NCBI GenBank assembly: GCA_030615145.1
Contig: JAUWZT010000204.1
Location: forward strand, 1 to 6,170
Reading direction: 5' to 3'
Length of the DNA stretch: 6,170 nucleotides
DNA from: Promethearchaeota archaeon
GTDB lineage: Archaea; Asgardarchaeota; Lokiarchaeia; Sigyniarchaeales; SOKP01
Part shown: in pieces, positions 1 through 5,439 of the stretch
Layout of the letters: the number at the start of each line of letters is the position of its first letter
Numbering within the stretch: position 1 is the first letter of the stretch
Made by a program: the position numbers and the translations under genes
Notes under the pieces: model-generated
What the model saw: only the letters and a program-made list of their open reading frames with translations
Databases searched by the model: none
Told to the model about the DNA's origin: nothing

Positions 1-974
1 TGACAATTCAATATTTATCAAAAAAAGATAAAAGAGAAAAAAAGGAAGCTATAGCGTCACCTAGTAAAATTTTATTTACGGGCCTTGATAACGCAGGTAA
101 AACAACAATTATTTATGCAATCCAGAGGGAATTTTCGAAAATCGCGTTTCTAAAGCCAACAAGAGGTGCTCAAAGAAGGATATTTGAATTTCTAGGGCGA
201 GAAATAGCTGAGTGGGACCTTGGAGGTCAATTTAGCTATAGAATAGCTTATTTAAAGAATCCCGGAAAATATTTCGACGACACTGAGATTGCGGTTTATG
301 TAATAGATGTTCAAAATCACGCAAGATTACCCGAGGCTATCAGCTATTTTAAAGATGTAGTAGAGCAATTTAATAAGCTGGAAATAGAGCCAAGCATCTA
401 TGTGTTTTTCCACAAATACGATCCAGCGTTAAGACGAAACGCTTTAAACGAAATGAAGGCCTTAGAAATAGAATTAAAAGAAAAAATAAAAAGTGTTGTA
501 GATTATAAGAAAATCTTTTATTACAATACTTCAATCTACAATTTACCCAGTATCATTAAAGCCATGTCTGAAATTCTTTTAAACATATACCCAAAATCGG
601 AATTAATTGAAAAAACAATCGTAGAATTTGGCAAAAAGACTTATTCTGAAGGCGTTGTTTTACTAGACGACAATAGTCTTATCGTAGGTAGCTATTACAA
701 AGACGAGGAAACAAGGAATCTCTTAAGCGCCAGCACCCCCTACTTTCTCACACTTAATGATAGCTTTGTTTTTACTAAAGCTCAACCTAGCCGCCAAGAA
801 GAGGAAAATCACATGATTGTGCAAAGATATGGAAAGAATTTCATTTTCAAGCAATTTTCTTTAAAAGACGACTCTACTCCATATTATTTACTTATGCTTA
901 AACAAGATCCAAATATTAACAATGAAGATTTTAATTGTTTTGCTAATTTATTAAAAGAGATCCTATATAGTTAA
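1..974 (+). CDS. Rag/Gtr-like small GTPase with Arf-like switch motifs and C-terminal roadblock-type domain (first base of start codon outside window)
   Basis: The frame is open from the left edge. The codon ending at base 2 reads nTG, so an ATG, GTG or TTG start one base outside the window is likely, giving about 324 residues. After a Lys-rich N-terminus (1-23) come the GTPase motifs: G1 GLDNAGKT (28-35), switch I PTRG (53-56), G3 WDLGGQ (72-77), G4 HKYD (138-141) and G5 TSI (177-179). PTxG and WDxGGQ are Arf-like. HKxD, the TSI motif and the layout after G3 are those of Rag/Gtr GTPases. Residues about 200-324 form a C-terminal domain that opens 'EGVVLLDDNSLIV' and ends 'NCFANLLKEIL', resembling the roadblock-fold dimerisation domain of Rag proteins. 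G1 and G3 look competent for nucleotide binding and hydrolysis. The role is inferred: a cytosolic or membrane-surface nucleotide switch. The next gene also carries a roadblock domain, a possible partner. The family call is confident; the Rag versus Arf affiliation is less so. Confidence 0.88.
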   Translation, partial: TIQYLSKKDKREKKEAIASPSKILFTGLDNAGKTTIIYAIQREFSKIAFLKPTRGAQRRIFEFLGREIAEWDLGGQFSYRIAYLKNPGKYFDDTEIAVYVIDVQNHARLPEAISYFKDVVEQFNKLEIEPSIYVFFHKYDPALRRNALNEMKALEIELKEKIKSVVDYKKIFYYNTSIYNLPSIIKAMSEILLNIYPKSELIEKTIVEFGKKTYSEGVVLLDDNSLIVGSYYKDEETRNLLSASTPYFLTLNDSFVFTKAQPSRQEEENHMIVQRYGKNFIFKQFSLKDDSTPYYLLMLKQDPNINNEDFNCFANLLKEILYS

Positions 975-976
975 CT

Positions 977-994
977 CCTTTTATTTTTAATTTG
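977..994 (+). terminator. Oligo-T terminator after the GTPase gene
   Basis: Just after the TAA stop the coding strand reads T4-A-T5 and then more T, without a stem. This is the usual form of an archaeal oligo-U terminator. It suggests that the GTPase transcript ends here and that the next gene has its own promoter. Confidence 0.45.
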
Positions 995-1028
995 CTTTAG
1001 CTAACATTAATAAAATTGAATTTTTATA

Positions 1029-1054
1029 CTTATATATAGATAAAAACTTTATAT
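1029..1054 (+). promoter_or_regulatory. TATA-box region for the zinc-ribbon/roadblock gene
   Basis: TTTATAT at 1048-1054 follows an A-rich BRE-like stretch. A start of transcription about 25 bases downstream would leave a leader of some 25 nt before the ATG at 1101. A second TATA-like run, CTTATATATA at 1029-1038, could serve as an alternative. The leader has only a weak purine stretch (AAAAGAGA) and no good Shine-Dalgarno sequence. Confidence 0.5.
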
Positions 1055-1100
1055 GCGATATTATTACTGATTTTAAAAGCTGATAAAAGAGATAATCCCA

Positions 1101-2165
1101 ATGATCATTTGTTCTAATTGTGGTGCGACTAATAACGAAGAGAGCGGTCAAATTTGTAGAAAATGCGGCGCTCTGCTCCCCACTTCCCGCAGAGCTCCAA
1201 GAATTAGAATGGCTCCTAGTAAAAAGGAGAAAAAAGAAGTAAAACCTCAGAAAAGAATTCCTGATAAGAAAAAAGTCTCTAAACCTAAACCAGATCATTT
1301 AGACTTACAAGAGATCCCAAAACCCGAAAAATTAAACGAAATTGATTATCAACTTCAACTTCATATCGCAAACGTAAAAGCAATTCATCGTGAAGCTGAT
1401 CTTATTGAAACCCAAACCCCCTTCGAACATAAAGAAGACGAAGATTTCGTAGAAAGCGAACTGGAAGATGAAGATGAAGATACAGACATTTTAAAAGAAA
1501 TTACGCCTCAACCTTATAAAGGATCAATTATTTCGGATAAAGAAGTTTTCGGACCACCGCGACAAGTTAGGAGACAAGCTGATGCAAAATCACGGATCGC
1601 TACAAAATCAACCGTATCCTCGTCTGAAAAGGAGTCTGTGCTTTTAAGGCAAAAGCAACTAGAAGAAGATATGTCAAATGTATTGTCATTTTTATCTAAA
1701 AAAATAACCGTAAAACCGTTAGAATCAGTTAAAAAACAAAAACAAGCTATTCAAGAAAAACTAGAAGAAAAGATTCCTCCTTCCAGCATGAACGAAATTT
1801 TAAAGGGTTTGTTGAAGTTGGACCTACATATTGAAGCCTCCGCAATTATTAAGGGTGATGGTACGATTCTCGCTTCAGCAATTTCATCAAGAATTTCTGA
1901 AACTTTATTTGCAACAATTGGTCAGAATTTATCCATGATTGGAAACGATATCATAAAGGGCTTAAGCGCTGGAACCTTGCTGAACATTTCCATAAGGGGG
2001 ACCGATGGTGTTTTAGACCTAGCACCCATTGGTTCGAAAAAATCCTTTGGAGATGACATGATTTTAATGATTCTTTCACATCCTCGCGTTAAATCAGGAA
2101 TAATATATTTTGCTGTTAGTATTGTAAAAAAACAAGTAAAACAATATTTAGGATTATTAAAATAG
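1101..2165 (+). CDS. Zinc-ribbon protein with C-terminal roadblock/LC7 domain
   Basis: A 354-residue protein in three parts. Residues 4-22 form a short zinc ribbon with Cys4-x2-Cys7 and Cys19-x2-Cys22. Residues about 28-229 look disordered: first very basic and Pro/Lys-rich (about 28-66), then strongly acidic (about 109-129), then helical and Lys/Glu/Gln-rich. Residues about 230-350 form a roadblock/LC7 domain, with an opening helix (MNEILKGLLKLD), the paired strands 'ASAIIKGDGTILASA', a long helix, a second hairpin 'LNISIRGTDGVLDLAPIG' and a final helix. Roadblock/LC7 proteins (MglB, Ragulator LAMTOR subunits) dimerise and dock onto Ras-superfamily GTPases. The upstream neighbour is such a GTPase, so a GTPase-scaffold or regulator role is inferred. 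The zinc ribbon may mediate protein or nucleic-acid contact. No membrane segment is visible. The ATG at 1101 is supported by the intact zinc ribbon directly after it. Confidence 0.9.
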   Translation: MIICSNCGATNNEESGQICRKCGALLPTSRRAPRIRMAPSKKEKKEVKPQKRIPDKKKVSKPKPDHLDLQEIPKPEKLNEIDYQLQLHIANVKAIHREADLIETQTPFEHKEDEDFVESELEDEDEDTDILKEITPQPYKGSIISDKEVFGPPRQVRRQADAKSRIATKSTVSSSEKESVLLRQKQLEEDMSNVLSFLSKKITVKPLESVKKQKQAIQEKLEEKIPPSSMNEILKGLLKLDLHIEASAIIKGDGTILASAISSRISETLFATIGQNLSMIGNDIIKGLSAGTLLNISIRGTDGVLDLAPIGSKKSFGDDMILMILSHPRVKSGIIYFAVSIVKKQVKQYLGLLK

Positions 2166-2183
2166 AGACACACTATCCTAATC

Positions 2184-2981
2184 TTATACTAACTGTTTTT
2201 GAACGATAATTCTATCAACTTCGATAGTTTTAAAATATTGTAAATTGATTCTTAATTCTTGCAAAAACGAATTAAAATTATCTATTCCTACTAATGGAAC
2301 ATAATTTTCGTTAATTCTGACCCAATTCGATTCTAACGTAACCATAACGGGAATTAAGATAAATGGTAACCTTTTTCGAAAGTTAAAATTCATTCCTAAT
2401 AGGTTCTGTATTAAATTTGATAGAATTTCAGGATTCTTCTTCAAGGCTATTACTCTTTGATATTGTAAGTTTGCAGCTTTATTCATTGCGCTGTAAGAAT
2501 CTTTGCGTTTCCACTGCTTAGCATCGATTACCAATATATAACTTTGATAAATGCCAATTACATCGATCTCATACCTTTTTTGAGATGTTTCGTATTTGAG
2601 ATCAGATTTATCTGAAAACCTAAAGTTTTTGGTTGTTTTATAATTGTTTTGAGATAAAATCTCTTTAATTAAAGCTTCAAAACCGTCGCTGTTTAATAGA
2701 TATGATAATTGATTAATGTCTAACTCTAAAAACTGAAGGCATCTCGTAATAAACACGATTTTATTTACTACTATGTAATGAACATAGTTTCCTTTTTGAA
2801 TTGAGATAAAATCAAACTTGTCTAAAAAATCGCGGAGTTCAAAATCGCTAAAATCTTTGAAAAATTCAATTTCTGATATTTCAAACCATATTTCGGTTAC
2901 AGCCGAATCCGTGTCTTTTAATAAGTTGTAAATCTCTAAGAAAAAATGCTTTATCAACGGCGAAGAATAAACCCTAGACAT
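2184..2981 (-). CDS. PD-(D/E)XK superfamily nuclease, restriction-endonuclease-like, with probable N-terminal winged helix
   Basis: A 265-residue protein. The C-terminal half has the core of a PD-(D/E)XK nuclease: a helix with Glu102 in 'DGFEALIKEIL', then Asp140 in 'YEIDVIG', then Asp153-Ala-Lys155 in 'ILVIDAKQW'. This order (helix Glu, strand Asp, strand D-x-K) matches Mrr/RecB-like and archaeal resolvase-like nucleases, so all expected metal-binding and catalytic residues are present. Residues about 25-75 look like a winged helix: helix, 'SDFELRDFL' helix, then the beta hairpin 'FISIQKGNYVHYIVV', which would bind DNA. There is no signal peptide or TM segment. It converges on the zinc-ribbon gene with an 18-bp gap. 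No methyltransferase or helicase is nearby, so a classic restriction-modification system is not supported. Defence, repair or a modified-DNA-specific role are all possible. The superfamily call is good; the substrate is unknown. Confidence 0.75.
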   Translation of the reverse strand: MSRVYSSPLIKHFFLEIYNLLKDTDSAVTEIWFEISEIEFFKDFSDFELRDFLDKFDFISIQKGNYVHYIVVNKIVFITRCLQFLELDINQLSYLLNSDGFEALIKEILSQNNYKTTKNFRFSDKSDLKYETSQKRYEIDVIGIYQSYILVIDAKQWKRKDSYSAMNKAANLQYQRVIALKKNPEILSNLIQNLLGMNFNFRKRLPFILIPVMVTLESNWVRINENYVPLVGIDNFNSFLQELRINLQYFKTIEVDRIIVQKQLV

Positions 2982-3025
2982 AATGCAAATTAGGTTGATG
3001 CTTTTAATAATGAAAGGAGAGTAAT

Positions 3026-3033
3026 GATATAAT
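3026..3033 (-). promoter_or_regulatory. Candidate TATA box for the nuclease gene
   Basis: On the minus strand this reads ATTATATC. A start about 25 bases downstream would lie near 3004, leaving a leader of about 22 nt before the ATG ending at 2981. The site lies in the conserved left part of repeat copy 1, so the nuclease may have acquired its promoter from the repeat. A weaker alternative is the TTATTAAAA stretch at about 3002-3010. Confidence 0.3.
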
Positions 3034-3058
3034 GATCAAAGTGTTGTAAAGAAAGTGT

Positions 3059-3066
3059 TATAAAAT
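3059..3066 (+). promoter_or_regulatory. TATA box retained in the collapsed repeat copy
   Basis: TATAAAAT lies at the same place as the TATA box of the intact copy (5119-5126), with nearly identical flanks. It may still fire, producing a short transcript with no coding body that reads into the fragment at 3130-3240. Confidence 0.4.
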
Positions 3067-3112
3067 AGGATAAATAAAACATAAATTTTAAAGAATAATT
3101 TGATTGACTATT

Positions 3113-3129
3113 ATGTAGAAACTCCATAG
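3113..3129 (+). pseudogene. Collapsed two-TM protein gene (start codon fused to 3' end)
   Basis: This is what remains of the coding part in repeat copy 1. ATG (3113-3115) aligns with 5172-5174, and the sequence around 3119-3129 aligns with the last codons and stop at 5407-5417. The body, both membrane segments included, is gone. In the intact copy the deletion edges lie at A-rich sites (TATAAAA and TTAAAAA), compatible with a microhomology-mediated deletion followed by drift. Confidence 0.75.
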
Positions 3130-3240
3130 ATTCCATCCTATAATCTCTCTTTTGAATACGCGCTTTCAAATCGAGGTTTAGAGCAGATAGATTGGTTGGA
3201 AGAGTTTGCAGATGAACTCCTATTAAACTTCGATATTTAA
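3130..3240 (+). pseudogene. 3' fragment of a gene, possibly a PadR-like winged-helix regulator
   Basis: An open frame of 36 codons with protein-like composition runs to TAA at 3238-3240. It has no ATG, and a stop (3127-3129) closes it upstream. Its first codons overlap the end of repeat copy 1. The part from about 3148 reads 'FEYALSNRGLEQ' and then 'IDWLEEFADELL'. The pattern Y-x-L-S/T-x-x-G followed by an amphipathic helix is common at the wing and C-terminal helix of PadR- and MarR-like regulators. The 5' part of any such gene is absent, so this looks like a truncated leftover at a rearrangement joint. The family guess is tentative. Confidence 0.35.
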
Positions 3241-3276
3241 AGATAGTAATAAAGAGGTTTAAAAACTGAACTTTCT

Positions 3277-3293
3277 AAAAAAATGAAAAAAAA
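3277..3293 (-). terminator. Oligo-T terminator after the beta-helix gene
   Basis: Read on the minus strand, T8-CA-T7 begins a few bases past the TAA stop (3297-3299). A stemless T-rich tract is the common archaeal terminator form. Confidence 0.55.
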
Positions 3294-3296
3294 TAT

Positions 3297-4880
3297 TTAA
3301 GATTTCTTTATTTTTTTACTTACAATGATTGATACAATGGATAGAGTACCAAGTAGAAAGAATAGATTATATCCTGGAATACCCCCTGTAGATGGAATAC
3401 TTTTAATAACTACTATGCTAATAGATCCAATCTCTTCTTCGCTATCTTGAGCATAAAAGGTTATAGTAATTTCTCCTTCAGTTAAATTATTCCAAGCATT
3501 TTGATTGATTGTTCCATTTAATTCTGTAAAGGAAAAATTTCCTAAAATTCCTTCTATCGTATACCACATCGAAACAGGTATTCCCTCTATTGATATGTTA
3601 AATTGAGGTGCTGTATTTTGAAATGTCGCATTCGCTATTGGTGAAACAATAGAAATTATTGGAGGATCCCAGAAAATAGGATAGTTATCTTGAGAACCAG
3701 CAGCACCGGAGATAGTATATGGCGTATCTCCTATACCGTCATCATTAGCATCTTTACCAGAATAATCTGACCAATAATTTCCTAATGTACTACTATTCCA
3801 ATTATTATTATTCCCATTATCTTCAGCATTAGCGTTAAGATTATTAATAAATGTATTATTGAAAATTAGATTATCATTGCAACCCGCATCTATCTCAAAA
3901 CCTCTCGTGTTATCGGATATTCGATTTCCTTCAAATATATTAAGAGCACTTTCACCACCAACTACACCACCCACTTCTATGGAAAATTTTATTCCATAGT
4001 TGTTATTATAAATGAAATTTCTTGTTATATTGTTATTTTGAGTATTATTATACGCATCGGCACTCCAAAAATGTAATCCAACTTCCGAATTATACTCGAT
4101 GTAATTTCCTGAAATTGTGTTGTTTGGAGTTCTCACAACGATGCCATAAATATTATGGCTACAGTTATTATCTAATATTAAATTATTTGTACTATTGTCA
4201 TTAAAATGTATTCCAAATAATCCATTGAAATTAACAGTATTATTTACAATTTCATTATAACTGCAATTAGGAGATAGATTAATTCCCATAATACCATTAA
4301 AATTAACTATATTTTCTTCAATGTCATTATCATTACTCTCATATAGATTTATCCCATATTCAGCATTATTATTAATATTATTCCCTTGAATAGTGTTATT
4401 CTCACAATTTGAGTCTAATTGAATTCCAAACCGATTATATGAGCAATTATTATCAAAAATGTGCCCATTACTAACATTATTCAACCATAATCCAGGCCAA
4501 GGTAATGTTTGGGAAGAATTGTATAACGTACAATTTTCAATCCTAAAATACACATTGGAATTTTCAATTAATATACAACTACTCGAATTTTTCCCATCTA
4601 TCACCAAATCTTCTATAAAATAAGGGTGGGTATAATTGCCTGAACCTGTACAATTTCCATCGTTTTTAAAAGCAACCCAACCAGAATTCCCGTCTATATG
4701 TATTTTTCTTGATACTTTTGAGGATCGCAAATTGTTGTTATCTAAGTTAATGACATCGTTACCGTTATTGATGTTTACCGCACTAAAAATGAGATTACTG
4801 AAGATTCCTAAAGCGATTAAAATCATTATTTTTGATTTTGCACTTGATTTCATTTTAGTTATTTTTTTCCGCATTTTCAT
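3297..4880 (-). CDS. Secreted NosD-like parallel beta-helix protein with Ig-like domain and C-terminal membrane anchor
   Basis: A 527-residue surface protein. A Lys-rich start and hydrophobic segment (about 18-35) form a signal peptide. Residues about 130-365 form a right-handed beta-helix: rungs of about 22-31 residues begin with G-(I/L/F)-x-(L/F/V/I) at Gly130, 152, 176, 199, 223, 246, 268, 296 and 327, separated by Asn-rich turns. A NosD-type closing block follows, with NYWSDYSG (368-375), the Ca-loop-like DANDDGIGDTPY (377-388) and DNYP (398-401). Residues about 407-495 look like an Ig-like beta sandwich ('WYTIEG', 'ITFYAQDS'). The end (500-527) is GIPGYN, one TM helix and a KKIKKS tail, an anchor seen in lokiarchaeal exported proteins. 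Many N-x-S/T sequons suggest heavy glycosylation. Such helices often bind or process carbohydrates, but no catalytic residues were identified. The SD-like GAAGGT is 2 nt from the first ATG but 8 nt from Met3 (4874), so Met3 may be the true start. Confidence 0.9.
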   Translation of the reverse strand: MKMRKKITKMKSSAKSKIMILIALGIFSNLIFSAVNINNGNDVINLDNNNLRSSKVSRKIHIDGNSGWVAFKNDGNCTGSGNYTHPYFIEDLVIDGKNSSSCILIENSNVYFRIENCTLYNSSQTLPWPGLWLNNVSNGHIFDNNCSYNRFGIQLDSNCENNTIQGNNINNNAEYGINLYESNDNDIEENIVNFNGIMGINLSPNCSYNEIVNNTVNFNGLFGIHFNDNSTNNLILDNNCSHNIYGIVVRTPNNTISGNYIEYNSEVGLHFWSADAYNNTQNNNITRNFIYNNNYGIKFSIEVGGVVGGESALNIFEGNRISDNTRGFEIDAGCNDNLIFNNTFINNLNANAEDNGNNNNWNSSTLGNYWSDYSGKDANDDGIGDTPYTISGAAGSQDNYPIFWDPPIISIVSPIANATFQNTAPQFNISIEGIPVSMWYTIEGILGNFSFTELNGTINQNAWNNLTEGEITITFYAQDSEEEIGSISIVVIKSIPSTGGIPGYNLFFLLGTLSIVSIIVSKKIKKS

Positions 4881-4882
4881 TT

Positions 4883-4888
4883 ACCTTC
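4883..4888 (-). promoter_or_regulatory. Shine-Dalgarno-like site that favours Met3 of the beta-helix protein
   Basis: GAAGGT on the minus strand lies 2 nt from the ATG at 4880 and 8 nt from the second in-frame ATG at 4874. The second spacing is the usual one, so translation probably starts two codons inside the longest frame. Confidence 0.45.
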
Positions 4889-4930
4889 TTTTTTTTTGAT
4901 AAAGATCAGATCACAATTTGTTGAATATGG

Positions 4931-4939
4931 AATATAAGG
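4931..4939 (-). promoter_or_regulatory. Candidate TATA box for the beta-helix gene
   Basis: CCTTATATT on the minus strand is preceded by an A-rich BRE-like stretch. Transcription would start near 4909, giving a leader of about 30 nt that contains the GAAGGT site. Confidence 0.4.
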
Positions 4940-4957
4940 TTTATGCTGAAATTAACC

Positions 4958-4990
4958 AGTAAATTTTTACTTTTACCGGTAAAGTAAGTA
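4958..4990. promoter_or_regulatory. Operator-like cluster of inverted repeats (TTTACC/GGTAAA and AGTAAA/TTTACT)
   Basis: A perfect 12-bp palindrome, TTTACCGGTAAA, lies at 4972-4983. Directly left is AGTAAA-tt-TTTACT (4958-4971), an inverted repeat of nearly the same half-site. To the right, AGTAA occurs twice more (4983-4990 region). The cluster sits about 20 bp upstream of the candidate TATA box of the beta-helix gene, between that box and the TTTATATA at 5009. It fits a binding site for a dimeric regulator, possibly cooperative. The regulator is unknown. Confidence 0.45.
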
Positions 4991-5008
4991 ATAATTAGGT
5001 TAATATCC

Positions 5009-5037
5009 TTTATATACATTTCAATCTATTAGGGAGG
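5009..5037 (+). promoter_or_regulatory. Orphan TATA box followed by a strong Shine-Dalgarno sequence without a gene
   Basis: TTTATATA at 5009-5016 is a near-consensus archaeal TATA box and could work in either direction. Fifteen bases on, at 5032-5037, lies GGGAGG, the best plus-strand SD-like match noticed in the window, but no start codon with a frame of useful length follows at normal spacing. The SD would also sit almost at the predicted transcription start. It may be a remnant of a lost gene, or the TATA may serve the minus strand. Confidence 0.3.
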
Positions 5038-5118
5038 AAATCAATTAATAATTTTGCCAATTAGGTTTAGCGGGTAATCATGATATAATGATCAAAGTGT
5101 CGTAAAGAAAGAAAGTGG

Positions 5119-5126
5119 TATAAAAT
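5119..5126 (+). promoter_or_regulatory. TATA box of the two-TM protein gene
   Basis: TATAAAAT follows a purine-rich BRE-like stretch (GAAAGAAAGTGG). It predicts a start near 5147 and a leader of about 25 nt before the ATG at 5172. Both the box and its position are conserved in repeat copy 1. Confidence 0.5.
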
Positions 5127-5171
5127 AGGATAAATTAAACATAAGTTTTAAAGAATAATTGATTGATTATG

Positions 5172-5417
5172 ATGTATAAAATGAAAAATTTAGATAAATG
5201 GTTTTTATTAAGTTGGAAGAAAGTAGCAATAATTATTATAGCTTGGATTGCTTCTGTTGTTCTACATAATCTTGTTTATGCCATCTTTTCTGATTATTTT
5301 AATGCGACGATCGGTGGAGACGAGCCTTTTTTCTTTTTGATTGCTATATTTGTAATTCCAACTTATCTAGTAGTTTCAATTATCTATACAATAATAAATA
5401 AATTAAAAACTCCATAG
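5172..5417 (+). CDS. Small membrane protein with two TM segments, unknown function
   Basis: I do not recognise a named family. From the ATG at 5172 the protein has 81 residues. A basic, aromatic N-terminus (KWFLLSWKK) leads into TM1 at about 18-39. A short loop, 'SDYFNATIGGDEP', follows, then TM2 at about 53-75 and a short basic tail, NKLKTP. The positive charges at both ends suggest that both termini are cytoplasmic. The frame is also open from TTG 5163 and ATG 5169. ATG 5172 is chosen because it is the one conserved in the collapsed copy at 3113 and gives a usual leader length; Met4 (5181) is an alternative. No SD is visible. The gene converges on the ATP-cone gene with a 22-bp gap. Its duplication in the window suggests a gene that spreads or turns over. 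Confidence 0.7.
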   Translation: MYKMKNLDKWFLLSWKKVAIIIIAWIASVVLHNLVYAIFSDYFNATIGGDEPFFFLIAIFVIPTYLVVSIIYTIINKLKTP

Positions 5418-5439
5418 ATACCATTCAATAATCTCTATA

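Larger units (their letters stand above)
2985..3154 (+). repeat. Direct repeat copy 1: internally deleted copy of the two-TM gene unit
   Basis: Bases 3025-3117 match 5081-5176 with about six substitutions and two small indels (a 4-bp GAAA and a 1-bp change). Bases 3119-3154 then match 5407-5441, the 3' end and stop of the two-TM gene plus about 24 bp beyond it, with about five substitutions. A weaker match (AATTAGGTT) extends left to 2988, matching 5059. Relative to copy 2, about 230 bp of coding sequence is missing. The TATA element (3059-3066) and the ATG aligned to 5172 survive, but the ATG at 3113-3115 is followed at once by TAG. Both copies point the same way and flank the beta-helix gene. 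Confidence 0.85.

Noticed and set aside
987..1298. Open frame of 103 codons on the minus strand
   Set aside because: It is antisense to the zinc-ribbon gene and its promoter, and its low-complexity Phe/Arg-rich product is the mirror of Lys codons.
1922..2173. Open frame of 83 codons on the minus strand
   Set aside because: It lies opposite the well-supported roadblock domain and has no recognisable protein features.
3032..3049. Five-codon frame (MIKVL in copy 1, MIKVS in copy 2 at 5088-5105) conserved in both repeats
   Set aside because: It lies upstream of the TATA box in both copies and is too short. Conservation follows from the recent common origin of the repeats.
3797..4450. CRISPR-like repetition in the Asn-rich AAT/ATT-rich stretch
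   Set aside because: The periodicity of about 66-72 bp is that of degenerate protein rungs in the beta-helix gene. There are no identical repeats or unique spacers.
4022..4899. Plus-strand open frames at 4022-4204 and 4636-4899
   Set aside because: Both are antisense to the beta-helix gene. The Tyr/Cys-rich or hydrophobic products follow from its Asn- and Lys-rich codons.
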